DNA of 64,000 nt from Pomphorhynchus laevis. Its lineage: Eukaryota; Acanthocephala; Palaeacanthocephala; Echinorhynchida; Pomphorhynchidae. Numbering within the stretch: position 1 is the first letter of the stretch; each line of letters opens with the position of its first letter. A model generated the notes under the pieces. The model had not been told where the DNA came from, made no database searches, and saw only the letters and a program-made list of their open reading frames with translations. Made by a program: the position numbers and the translations under genes. Shown in pieces: positions 12,166 to 23,074 of the stretch. The stretch is taken from NCBI GenBank assembly GCA_012934845.2, contig WNNJ02000778.1, positions 1 to 64,000 of the forward strand, given 5' to 3'.

Positions 12166-12292
12166 ATTTAAAATTTCAATTTTAACTTTATATAAATATA
12201 AATTGTATAAAATCGTATTTTATTATTTATTATTTATCTTTATTTTTAATTATCGTATAAATACGTAGATTCAGTTATCTGATCGGATCCAA
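12166..12292 (+). mobile_element. Extra Naiad-type 3' terminus, in tandem
   Basis: Immediately after the N2 terminus a second, more diverged A/T-rich tail ends again in the family signature (TAGATTCAGTTATCTGATC at about 12267-12285). Two termini in a row fit a tandem or solitary 3' end. Confidence 0.55.
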
Positions 12293-12798
12293 AAGCGGAT
12301 TTTGCCCCATTCGAGTTCAATCAGTGTGTGAAAATCACATGATGGTCATTTTTTCTATTTCAGTAATAATATTTCATGATGATATAAACCAGCATCCATC
12401 CAAATGTAATTTCACGATAACTCTGCCGTTTATAGCTGCTTATTCTTTAATTTTGAATATTTTCTGTAATATTTTCTGTAATAATATACTCTCTTGCTAC
12501 AGTCTCTTTTACATATTTACGGGAGATGTAGAGGAATATTTACTCGGGAATATTACTTGTGCCATAATAATTATGTGTATTACGCTAACTTCAAGCAGTA
12601 TAGTCATTATAGATCTAATTCGTAGTATCTCTACTAATTTAATAATTTGAAAATTAAAAATTTTGAAGAAATTTTAAAACGTCTTCAAAATTTTGAAGTT
12701 TTTCCTTTAGACAAATGGACGTTATAATGCAGCATCAGATTTTGTTTTATAAGCTATAAAACAAAAATAACGTTATATCCACAAGGTTGGCTGATCTA

Positions 12799-13160
12799 GT
12801 GATGTAGATATACATTTCTGTATATTACTTTCGGTAGGGGATCGTATTCTAACGATCTATTAGAAACCTACCCGATGTGTGTGATCCGCTAGCCGGATCA
12901 CCCGTTTTTCATGCTGCCACTTGCAATGAATGTTTTTAATTGTATTTGATTGCATCTGTGAGCTGAAATTTTTCTGATTTTTTTAAATATTTCAGCTCAC
13001 AGATGCAATCAAGTACAATTAAAAACATTCATTGCAAGTGGCAGCATGAAAAACGGGTGATCCGGCTAGCGGATCACACACATCGGGTAGGTTTCTAATA
13101 GATCGTTAGAATACGATCCCCTACCAAAAGTAATATACAGAAATGTATATCTACACCACT
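12799..13160. repeat. Fold-back element, near-perfect 170-bp inverted arms
   Basis: Arms 12799-12969 and 12989-13160 are reverse complements with only a few mismatches (for example TTTCGGTAGG against TTTTGGTAGG), around a 19-base loop. The arms carry no coding frame. The ends read GTGATGTAGATATAC and GTATATCTACACCAC. Transcribed, it would give a very stable hairpin. The high arm identity suggests recent origin or gene conversion. It is probably a MITE or fold-back transposon. No target duplication is obvious. Confidence 0.85.
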
Positions 13161-13380
13161 GGAGCAGCCAGCTTAGTGGATGTTGCGTTGAATCACGATA
13201 CAGACGTCCTGAGTTCAAATCCGATCAGCATCAGTCTACGGAGAAAGCAGATAATAAGGGTCGAAACGTGAAATAAAGGTCTGAAGATGCTGACCCACCC
13301 ATACTGATTAGTAGCGTCCTGCTGTATCAAAAATAAGCTCAATACCTGTGAGGATAACATCGTGCCACAATCGGAAAAAT
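13161..13380 (+). mobile_element. tRNA-derived SINE
   Basis: The head has a pol III A box (CAGCTTAGTGG, about 13169-13179) and, about 32 bases later, a B box (AGTTCAAATCC, about 13212-13222), the spacing of a tRNA gene. The sequence does not fold into a functional tRNA end and is followed by a tRNA-unrelated body (GGGTCGAAACGTG..., CTGCTGTATC). No poly-A tail is clear. The right limit is estimated from where the base composition changes. It directly adjoins the fold-back element. Confidence 0.6.
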
Positions 13381-14457
13381 ATTTATATGTAATACTTCGG
13401 GAAATTAAACAAGTTTTTTAAACATAATAGCCGCAAGTTTTGCACTTATACACAAAATACTAAATACTCATAAAATTTGAAACAGGAAAAGATCAAAGAA
13501 AACAAAAATTTAATCAAAAAGAAATCAAAATATAATTTCAAAAGAAAATGTCGGCTATTTGTACTGTACAATCATAAAATCAAAAATAATTTATAAAAGG
13601 AAAAATAAGCTCGAATTATTTTCTTCAAATGTGTTCTAAAATTGAACTAAATATGCCCTTGATAAATTTATATTTCAAAACAACTAGTGGATTGATCTTA
13701 TCAATCCAACTAAGCATCAGAGAAATAAAACCAAATAGCGAGAAAGTAAATTATCAGACTATTCAGACAGTTGATCTTAAGTAACATTAAGTTACCTAGA
13801 TCTGATATAACATTTTTCCTGTTCATGTGCTTAAAAATAATATTCTGTTAAGAGATTTATAAGGTAACTGATAACGACTTCTCATTATAAAAATTTACTT
13901 TGTAAAAACTAACTCTTTGCATAAGCGAAGAAATACACAACAACGCGTTGTCAAAACATCACGAGTACTTCAAATTAATTATAAATTAATTATAAATATT
14001 GTAGACTTGAATTCATGTCTTTCTTCATATAAGGTTCAATGACAGTGGCCCTATAGCCAAAAAAATAAATCCCCAAAATAAAGTAATTTGATACATTAGA
14101 AATTTTTTTAAGTGCAATGGCTAATGCGAACGATTCAAAAGCAAATCAGATCACTTGAGTGAAGCTACTTATTTTGTGATGTACAAATTTAAAACGGAAA
14201 TATATTAATATTAAAAAGAAATTTTATAGCCTAATCATTATTGAACCTATTAAAATATAATATACAAGGTTTTAAACTAAAGATTTAAGGTCATCAAGAA
14301 AATGAGGAACTTAAATTAGAAAAAGAATAATGACTTAAGTCAATATTATACAAAAAAATAAAGTCAAATGAAAATCTTAATCCTAAAAATAATATTTATC
14401 ACCCCGTAATTTAATTAACTAATTTATAGATAATATATCATGTTTTAGAAAAAGCTT
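13381..14457. other. Unannotated AT-rich stretch
   Basis: I see no open frame above noise, no RT-like peptide and no tandem repeat here. Confidence 0.5.
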
Positions 14458-14640
14458 ATAGATCATCAAGAAAGACCGCTGGGTTACTAGGTTTGGGCCC
14501 AAATTTCTCAACCCAACATAGCAGCGGGACCAAATGCATGTTAATTAAAAATTGCCAACTTAAGAGTTTAAATTTATTTTTAATTTGATGATTTGTATAT
14601 ATTAAATATATAATATGAGTCATTTATCGACTACAGTGCA
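14458..14640 (-). mobile_element. Naiad-type 3' fragment (antisense), decayed
   Basis: The minus strand shows the end of the Naiad frame (AAATTTAAACTCTTAAG), then CATGCATTTGGTCCCGCTGC, the TATGTTGGGT stem side and a GGGCC-containing loop, as in copies N1-N3. It is more diverged than those copies and lacks the terminal signature. Confidence 0.65.
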
Positions 14641-14997
14641 GTCAATACAATGCAATGTGAATCCAATATAATTATCAAAATGATAAACAACCAATGCAGG
14701 CCAAAACTGAAAGGTCTGGACTCCATATACATTTAAATACCAGCAGAATAACAATAATTAGCAGTAGCAATCTTTAAATTTATAAGTCATCTTAAAATTT
14801 CATTGTCTGTTAATTGTCATATAAGGAAATATAATTCGCATATCATTAACTACTGAATATTAAAGGTTATTATGTTTAAGAAATCAATATCTTTGATTGA
14901 TTTAGTTACTATTTTTGGAATAGTTCAATAATACATTGGTTTTCCCCGCTGCCATTTTCGGTTTCTTTAAACGAAAACCAAGAAGGAATGATGTCGG

Positions 14998-15217
14998 TTA
15001 CGTATATTCTATCCATGCAGCGAGTGTCACAATAAATATATAGGTTAAACCAGTGATCACCTTGATACACGTGTTGGACAGCACCGTCGTTATATAAAAA
15101 CGGCTAATACTGATGTCTTGTGTCGGGAGGACAACAAGATATTTCGTATTATAAAGGATGCATTTTTCTTGTTGATTTGGAGCAACAATGTATTCGAAGG
15201 GAATAAAGCGGACACGC
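14998..15217 (-). CDS. Candidate host exon, one membrane segment (uncertain)
   Basis: On the minus strand a 73-codon open stretch is preceded by a splice-acceptor-like CTGTAACTTTAG. It begins VRVRFIPFEYIVAPNQQEK and ends with a hydrophobic run (VITGLTYIFIVTLAAWIEY) that could span a membrane, then a stop. There is no ATG at its start, so if it is real it is an internal or last exon. No matching upstream exon was found within the neighbouring kilobase, and I do not recognise the family. It may be chance. Confidence 0.2.
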
Positions 15218-15394
15218 ACCTAAAGTTACAGCAGTATGATTTGCTATTGTTCTGATTTCAATTTTTATCTTTTTACTTTTATTTTACATGATGTAATAAT
15301 GAGATTTTCTTAAATACAAAAAAGAATCGAGGAGAAACATGCAAAACAGAAAAACAGTCACCAAAAACATAGTTAGTTAATTCAATCAGTCATT

Positions 15395-17812
15395 TGCCTC
15401 CGTCTTTAACTTCCAAACTACGGCCACAGATCCAGGGGGATCTGAGCTCCCCAACCGATCAAACACGCCGCCTTCCGACTGAACCACCCTGGGTCTCTCA
15501 TCCCCCGAAGAATCCAATCGGCGAGGACTATGCTAGGTAAACGAGAGACGAAGAGCTTAAGAAACCTTAGCCTTTGCTCTGGGGGACGTCCTCTCGAGAA
15601 TAAGACTAATCCCGAGATAGCCTAAGTACCCCAGAGGCGCACCTGGGTTTTCCCATTCAATGACAGATGCTGGGCCCGTTTCAGAGCCCACCTAGCTTTC
15701 TTCAGGATACGTTTAAGTCTATCCAGGTCAGCCTTCGCTGACCAATTCACTGTAACGATGAACCCCAGGTATTTTACTCGACTTGTGAAGGTGGGAAATG
15801 GTTCAGAGGCAAATATAGAGGAGAGCGCATAGAGTGCTAATCTCGTAAGTTTCTGCTTTGTTGCGGGGTGCCATGGAAGACAACTGCCTGCGATTTGGCG
15901 GAGTTTAAAATAAGTTGGATATGCCGTTTCTCTTAAAGAGAAACGGAAGATGTCATAGACTACTTCTTTACACCTGTATTCAGTGAATATGGCTGTGGTG
16001 TCATCAGCGTACACCACAAGACGTTGTTCGCGTTTAAATATTTTGAATAGATTAATGGAGGCAGCAAGATATAAGATAGGAGAAAGTGGGGATCCTTGAG
16101 GTACACCCGTAATAGGTAGAACTGACGCGCATCAGGGTCGTCTTCATAGTAAAATCGCTTGGTATACAGCAGGATCTCCACTCTATTCACAATTATCGCA
16201 GGCAACCCGAGAAACCTAAGAGAAGAGATCACAAAAGGAATGGAGATGCGGTCAAATGCAGCAGAAAAGTCAAGGAAAACAGACACAACTAGACGATGGC
16301 TATTATCTTGACAAAACTGCTCCACCTCACCAACTGCTAAATGGACCGAGCGACCTTGAACGAACCCATGGAAACCTGGAGGGATCAAATTACGCCTACT
16401 TAGGGCATGAGCAGAATTTATTCTTAGGAATAAAAACACGCTTACTAATATTGATGCCTGCTACATCGCATGGTGAGACTAAAAGCATTGTGACGGCCAC
16501 CTCTTTTCACTGATCAGTTGTCAAAAGCTGACAGACCAGAAAAGAAAGTGGAGCGACGTATTTTGAGGTGCCCGGGTGTGGATACCAGGAGTTAAGGATA
16601 TCCGTAACAGATAAATCCCTACTCCTGAAGTTACACCAAGCCGGGAATGGTTGAGGTGATTGAGTGGCTCCATAGTTGTGTATGGCTAGTGACTCCTCCA
16701 AAACTTTATCAAGGTATATATTCCCTATCCAACCCAATGCTCTATCCTTCCAGCAAACAAACTTCTCATGGAAAATCTTCCAAAAGGAAGACTGAGAAGG
16801 ATTAAGGCGAGCAATACTCGTCCTATCCCTACTAAGCTGGAACCTATATCTAATGCTCTAGTATTCGTTCGAGAGAGCTTGTCTGGCGGAAACAGAGAGA
16901 TTAGGGAGGTTAAGCAGTTTCGCTAGGACCTTGAGTTTCGTCGGAGTGGGATTGTATATACGACCTTTATAGGTAGTCGATAAAATCGCGGTAGCTTGCG
17001 AAGAGGTAGGTATTAAATTCGGTCAGACTCTCATTTCCTATTCTGGGAAAGAGTTGGATAGCCGCTTGAAAGAAGGGCACTCTGATCGGATCAAAGTGAA
17101 ATCTCCTTCTAAGCAACATATCTTCCTCAATTCTCTAACGAATGTGGTCATGAGAGGTGGACAATTGCTGGCGCGACTGCTCTGTGCAGAAGGGTTTTAA
17201 CAACCACCTGGAGTGAAGCAGTAAAATGTCGAGGATAGAATTTGTTGATGTGCAATGAAAGGTAGGGGATGGGGGGTTGTGAATAAGATAACCGTTCTTA
17301 GCCCTGCGAAGTGCTGCATTGATCCAACGACCAGTTCTGTCGTTGAAATTCCTAAGTATCATGTCATAACCGCTGTCAATAATACTATCCAGGAGGTCAC
17401 AGTTTTTGTGAATCTCCCCTGGACGGATTTAGACATTGACTAGACTGAGGCGTTTACCGTTCTTACTGAGTGAAACTACTAAACAAGACATGGCTGGACA
17501 TGAATAGTTTAATAGGAGGGAGGATCTTAAGGAGCACTTAACTAAAGTCAAGAGTCTTTGAGAAGAAGATGAGTGAGGTGCGGTTATGTACGGAGTATAG
17601 TGGGAACATATATGCTTTGGGATAAATCGAGTAATGTCCTGGGGGTGACGGATAGACCGCGTCTCTTGAAGGACTTTAACATCTGCATCTCTACCAGATA
17701 GAAGTCTAATGGCAGAAGCACCTCCAGCTCCATTTAGGGAAGGTACTTGCAGCTGGGCAGCGTCTTTATTTCTCCGTAAATCCTTCAGCAACTTCCAACT
17801 TTTCCTTTTGAT
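15395..17812 (-). mobile_element. APE-type LINE, family E (copy E1), decayed
   Basis: This non-LTR retrotransposon is homologous to the plus-strand copy at 45730-48212. In element order the pieces are: 17429-17791 (start of the endonuclease region, LLTLVKCSLRSSLLLNYS), 17135-17362 (the GDFN-like RNFNDRTGRWINAALRRA), 16507-16737, 15960-16439 (RT start: GFVQGRSVHLAVGEVEQF, then VSVFLDFSAAFDRIS), and 15622-16017 (VYADDTTAIF, then VKYLGFIVTVNWSAKADLDR). Stops and frame changes separate all these pieces. The 3' end is GC-richer and matches 27655-28090. The RT-YADD sequence and the upstream apurinic-endonuclease-like block place it in the jockey/I-type group. I cannot name the clade. Confidence 0.8.
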
Positions 17813-18829
17813 GATATATCGGCAATTTAGAGGTCATCGTATTCACAAACGTTCAACATTTACCATGAAAAGCTAAATAGGATTGAAATATCGTCTAATG
17901 TTTGGCTTGATTCCAAAGAAAACGGTGTACCAAGCCGTGATTGTCGTCGTTACTGTCTGACAAAGCCGAGATGACAGCTTTGTTGACAACAACTAAAGTT
18001 TCCAAAGATACTATAGGACGTAGTAGAGTTGCATGTTTAAGCACATTTCACTGATACTATTGAACGTAAAGGACATTTCAGCCAATTACTTTTGGGTAGT
18101 CATAAATTTCTGATTCAATTCCTCCAAAAATACTATACTCGATGAAGAAGCTATGCCTTTGTAATGTTCATCCGATTGTTTCCGATTCTTCTTGATAATG
18201 TTCTCTGTCAGAGATCGAAATATTGAAGAACTGCTTAATAATCACAAATTAAGGCCACACACGAATTAATGAATTAATAGATTTAAAAACTAAAAACTAA
18301 ATAGTAAATTCAATTTGTGTAAGCTAACTAATGAATTTGTTGTATATCTTTTAATTTACTATATAATTCGTTCCCTACCGGTGAAGGGAATTTATTTAAT
18401 AAAAATAAAATACATTAGAACATGAGATTTATTAAAAAATACAAATTATTTGAAAAGAAAATATCTTTTAATTTACTATTATAATTATCGTTTATATTGA
18501 AACTCTGATAAAAATCAATTACATAATGACATGATATTTATTGGCAAAAGACAAAATTCAGAAAAATACAAATAATTTGAAATTATGTAGAATAAAAGAT
18601 ATACGTTGGAGATAAATTAATGGAATTATTATTTTCTACAAATATTGCAAAGCCGCAACTCTAATTATCGTAATTGTCTATTGTCAAAAACTAATCATCA
18701 AATATCTATTAATATATTATATATTATTTGAAATATTTATTATAAATTATTAAATAATATATCATTTGATAATTATATTTTATCATAATTAAGTGATACA
18801 ATATTCACGATATATCATTTATATAGATT
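17813..18829. other. Unannotated AT-rich stretch
   Basis: I found no supported gene or repeat. Short frames here are no longer than expected in such sequence. Confidence 0.5.
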
Positions 18830-19216
18830 GACGTCATATATCATAAAAATTAACTTTTATTTTAAATTTCATTTTTTTAACTTTATATAAATTATTTATT
18901 TTTTATAATCGCTTAATAGTTTAAACGTTCAATTAATGTCAAAAACATTTGTGCAAAGAAATAAATATGAATTAAATGGATTAATTAAGGGATCTCCAAC
19001 CGACTCCAAAAATGATTCCGCATTCCCTCGTTGCACGGCCGCGCTGATTTGTTGCATGAGCCAGCTGAATGCGCGTTTATCACATGTTATCTATCACCAG
19101 TTTTTTATAATTATTTATTATTTTTGACTATTTTTTAATTATCTTTTAATTTAGCATTATTTTTTCAAATAATGCTAAATATTTGATAAAATACGTAGAC
19201 TCGGTTATCTGATCTG
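18830..19216 (+). mobile_element. Naiad-type 3' end, solitary
   Basis: It starts with CATAAAAATTAACTTTTATT and ends with TACGTAGACTCGGTTATCTG at about 19191-19210, as in the other termini. An unrelated stretch (about 18915-19100) containing a short 63-codon frame lies inside, so it may be interrupted. Confidence 0.5.
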
Positions 19217-20947
19217 ATCAAATATTTTACGAGTTTGGTGTCAATTTTTAATAGTTAACCAATAATAGCTGTGCAATCAGTGGATGTTTTTTGAGAATAT
19301 ATTACTCTTCTCTGTAAGAGGGGATTAGTTGATTTACCGCCTTATTTTAAGTTAAAGCAGCAAGTTCTCCGGATCAGTTCGTTGTTTGTCATATCAAAAC
19401 TAAAAAAATTTGGAAAGCGTTGATCTAAAAGAATATTGACTAAATTACAATGCTTGCATTGCGATGCTCACAGTTATATACAAAAGTGCACATCGATATG
19501 ACTACAATTTGCACTTCAAAAGTAAATCATTTAAACATTTTAAATTTATTAAATTTATTAACATACAACTTAGACGAATAAATCAATTGCTCTGTAGTTA
19601 ATTACCGTTATCTTAATTTATTACATAAAAGAGATTTTTCTGCGGATATTTCATTAAGTCTAATAATTTAATGCTCGTCCAAAGATTAGGGTCGATGTTT
19701 GCAAAACTATATTCATCACTTCTCTAAGCTTCTTTTGGGACGTTTATAATTCCAACGCTTGACGATGCAAGACGCAAAATGTAGTGAGATCATGAAGAGT
19801 ATGGTTTCAACAAATTCTTCTGTTTGCAAATTATAACAAAATAACCATGTATACAAACGGACCTTTTCATTAGTCACATTTCAGTTTGTATTAACCAAGA
19901 AAATCTTAATTAAGCTAGTGATTATTAAATTTATTGTTTTGTTGCATTTTAAAATGCAACAAAACTCTGGCGAACATGGTTACACTGCGGTTTAAGTTCC
20001 AACACGCTTGAACTTCAACTCATCGAAGTTCTAGCAAACTTAAACTTTTACTCATTAAAGTTCCAACAAGCTTTCCGTGTTTTAAAAAAAAGTAATTTCT
20101 CTGTTCCAAGTATTTTAAATTTCCATTGCCCATAACCAACTAAGCAAGCGCTATTTCTGTTTTATTTTACCAGCACATCCATTTTTCTCCTTTTGGCTGT
20201 GTTTCTTTTAAATAGGTAAACTGAACTTAAAATGCAAAAGATAAAATGTGGAATATTTTCATATTAAACTTGCAATAAATGGAAGTTAAAAACCTACACT
20301 GACAGTTCAGAGTAATAAGTCACGTTATAAAGTTACTTTAGCATAAATCAACAATAAAATTTTATGGTAAATGTGAGAAAAATAAAAACAAGTTTTGAAT
20401 AAAATTAGAATACGAAAACAAAAACAAGAATTAAAAGGGATATTAGATTGCATTTTTATTAGGAAATGGCCAGGTTATTCTGAAACAAATTAGTGGAATG
20501 TCACTTTAATGATATGTCACTATAATTAGGTTAAGTGATGGTTAAACATTGAAGTTTGACCATTATAAGTGTTTGTGTAATGTACTGACTTTCTTGGAGT
20601 AATTGGCGGAATTAGAAGATATAGAAGATGGAAGATATTTGTATTATAATATAGGATGGATTATATCCAATGGTTAATCAGATTATATTTTAATCGGAAT
20701 GATCATATTTGGGAAAAAATTCAGAAAAAAAATTCCAAAATTTTTTTGCTCTAGTTGTTAAGCTCGATTTTAGTTAAAAATTATTAGATTTAAATCATAT
20801 ATTTTCTGAATGTTAATCAATAAATTGACAAATTTTATGGGAACAAAATCCACCTAAAGATATCTAGCCACTCATCGCGATGATCATTTATAAGTGCTCA
20901 CAATTAGATACAAAGTCTTAAATGAGTATTTTATCTAGTATATATCT
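19217..20947. other. Unannotated AT-rich stretch
   Basis: No coding frame or recognised mobile element was found. A short run near 19985-20070 repeats AAGTTCCAACA/CATCGAAGTTCTAGCA-like words three times and may be a small degenerate tandem repeat. Confidence 0.45.
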
Positions 20948-21867
20948 AGTAATTAAATCAGCTAACTGAGTCTACGTATTTAATATAATTATAAAATAAA
21001 CAAAACATAATAATGCTAAATCAAAATTTAATAATTAAATATTAAAATTAATAATTGTTTTTAGATTTTCTATAATTTTAATCAAGTTAAAAAATAAAAA
21101 TAAAAATAAAAAATAAAATTTAAAATAAACGTCATTTTTATGAATTGACTAATAAATAACAGACGTTGTATCAGAATAAGAATTAGAGGTCATCAGGAGG
21201 AACTGCTATGCTATCAGGTTTCGGCCCCTAACTCCTCTACCCAACATAGCAGCGGGGCCAAATACATGCTAATGATGTATTTCCTCTGAAATAACTATCT
21301 AGTATCTTATTCTAATGCAAAGTATATTATTTATTATCCATCCATAAAAATTTGCCACTTAAGAGTTTAAATTTATTCTTTATATTATTGTGTTGATTTA
21401 TATATTTTACTATTTTCTGCTTGATGTTATTTTTATAGTAACCTAGTTTAAAATATGTATCTATTAAAATATTTAAATGATTTGGAAGAAAACCTATATC
21501 ATTACATGTTATGGCAATTCCAAAAATTTTCTTCAATTAATGTTTTATATTACATGGTATATGGTATTGATTCATTCTAATATTTGATATATTTCTTATA
21601 ATATATTTATTTCTTATAATATTGTGATGATTTATTTTACAATTTCATTTTTGATTTTACTTTTATAGTAATCTAGTTTAAAATATGTGTCTATCAAAAT
21701 ATTGAAATGATTTTGAAGAAAGCCAATGTCATTTTATATTATGACAATTCTTAAAATTTCATTATTTAAGGGATTACATTTTATATTATATGGTATTCAT
21801 GAATGCTCATGCAAAAATGTTTCTTGTAAATTTAAATATGTGAATATAATTTATATATAAAAAAATA

Positions 21868-23074
21868 GGTGGATGCTAGTTTGGTGTTGCCTTTGATATT
21901 TGGTGTTGCCTTTGATATTTGGTGTTGCCTTTGATATTTGGTGTTGCCTTTGAAAAAATTTAAACAAAAGAAAATTGTAAAGAAATATTAATCCTTTATT
22001 CTTAATAGAGCTAAAAGATTGTTGAATCGCTTGTCTGATGGAATCGTGTGTTCCCATATAAACTGAATGAGAAAGTCCTCGTGTTGATCCTGCGAAATAC
22101 CATTTTTTTCTCTTAGGTATTTCTTAGCAAGTGACCAAAACCCTTCAACGGTTTGTGTATGTATGCTAGGGTCAAGATGATTAACAAAGTTTAAAGAATG
22201 GTTAACGGAAAAATGTTGATATTGAGGCATATTTCTAAAAGCTGTCCCATAGGCTTTCCATTCATCAGTCATGACAATAGTTCCCGGTAAAACATTCTCG
22301 TAAATTACTTGTGCCATTGTTTGAGCACCTCTATCATATACAGGGACTATGAAAGCTTTTTTTGTGCATCTTTCAACACCACCTACATACCATTGACCAT
22401 CCACGACACGACCTCGGTTATATTTTCGTTTGAAAAAAAGACTTTCATCAATTTCTACTATTTTAGGCTCTCCGTTTTCATCGATGCCTCCTATCTTTTG
22501 ATTTCTATCAACAACAAAATCACATATTATATCTCTCAATCTATCAGTATAAGCTGCAACAGTATTTCTATTAAGCTCCAGATCATGAGCAATTTTTAAA
22601 TATGAACACCTATTGATATATTTGTAAATTATTTTAAATATCAATGGCATATCTAAACGACAATCTTCAAAAAAACTGTCGTGTCTGAGTCCACGTGATT
22701 TTCTACAGGATTTTTTGCATGTCCAAGCAAAAGCGTCTATGCTTTGTTTACGTTTAACGTATCTCATATGTTCCTCGTTATCACATTTTTCGCATCTTGA
22801 CCAATTTCTTATTAGTTTCATACGAGAAAGAAAGACGTTTTGTGTTTCTTTTTTCACAAACTGTCTATCAAGAAAACGCTCTGTAATATCCAAATTCAAA
22901 ATATCAGAGACTGAATAGTGTGTATTTTCATTCGAGATTTTTTCTTCTGATTTTCTTACCATTTTTTTCCAATTTCTTACCAATTTTTTCAAAGGCAACA
23001 CCAAATATCAAAGGCAACACCAAATATCAAAGGCAACACCAAATATCAAAGGCAACACCAAACTAGCATCCACC
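21868..23074 (-). mobile_element. Merlin DNA transposon, whole-looking
   Basis: 1,207 bp bounded by perfect 93-bp terminal inverted repeats (21868-21960 and 22982-23074) that start GGTGGATGCTAG. Each repeat contains four copies of a 19-base unit (TTTGGTGTTGCCTTTGATA; the last is partial). The flanks show a 7-base direct repeat, AAAAATA (21861-21867 and 23075-23081). Merlin usually makes 8-9 bp duplications, so one end may have changed or the A-rich site hides a base. The element holds a single transposase gene and is inserted in an older Naiad copy, so it is the younger of the two. Open frame plus perfect ends suggest recent activity. Confidence 0.92.
21988..22962 (-). CDS. Merlin (IS1016/ISXO2-type) DDE transposase
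   Basis: This 324-residue transposase would cut and reinsert the surrounding element. From the ATG at 22962, it has a zinc ribbon with cysteines at about 57, 60, 82 and 86 (CEKC ... WTCKKSC), then a helical region resembling a helix-turn-helix (LKIAHDLELNRNTVAAYTDR), then the ISXO2-like DDE domain: D172 in VEIDESLF, D233 in MTDEWKAYG, and E273 in QTVEGFWSLAKK. All three catalytic positions are present. The frame is also open for 14 codons upstream into the terminal repeat, but only from a TTG, so the ATG is preferred. Length and motif order are normal for the family. No stops or frame changes are seen. Confidence 0.93.
   Translation of the reverse strand: MVRKSEEKISNENTHYSVSDILNLDITERFLDRQFVKKETQNVFLSRMKLIRNWSRCEKCDNEEHMRYVKRKQSIDAFAWTCKKSCRKSRGLRHDSFFEDCRLDMPLIFKIIYKYINRCSYLKIAHDLELNRNTVAAYTDRLRDIICDFVVDRNQKIGGIDENGEPKIVEIDESLFFKRKYNRGRVVDGQWYVGGVERCTKKAFIVPVYDRGAQTMAQVIYENVLPGTIVMTDEWKAYGTAFRNMPQYQHFSVNHSLNFVNHLDPSIHTQTVEGFWSLAKKYLREKNGISQDQHEDFLIQFIWEHTIPSDKRFNNLLALLRIKD

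Noticed and set aside
12324-12650. 108-codon hydrophobic frame
   Set aside because: Rich in Ile/Ser/Leu, as random frames in such sequence are, with no splice context or family resemblance.
13161-13235. Functional tRNA gene
   Set aside because: The A and B boxes are present, but the acceptor and anticodon stems do not pair convincingly; it fits a SINE head.
22963-23004. 14-codon upstream extension of the Merlin transposase
   Set aside because: It starts at TTG inside the terminal repeat; the first ATG is at 22962.
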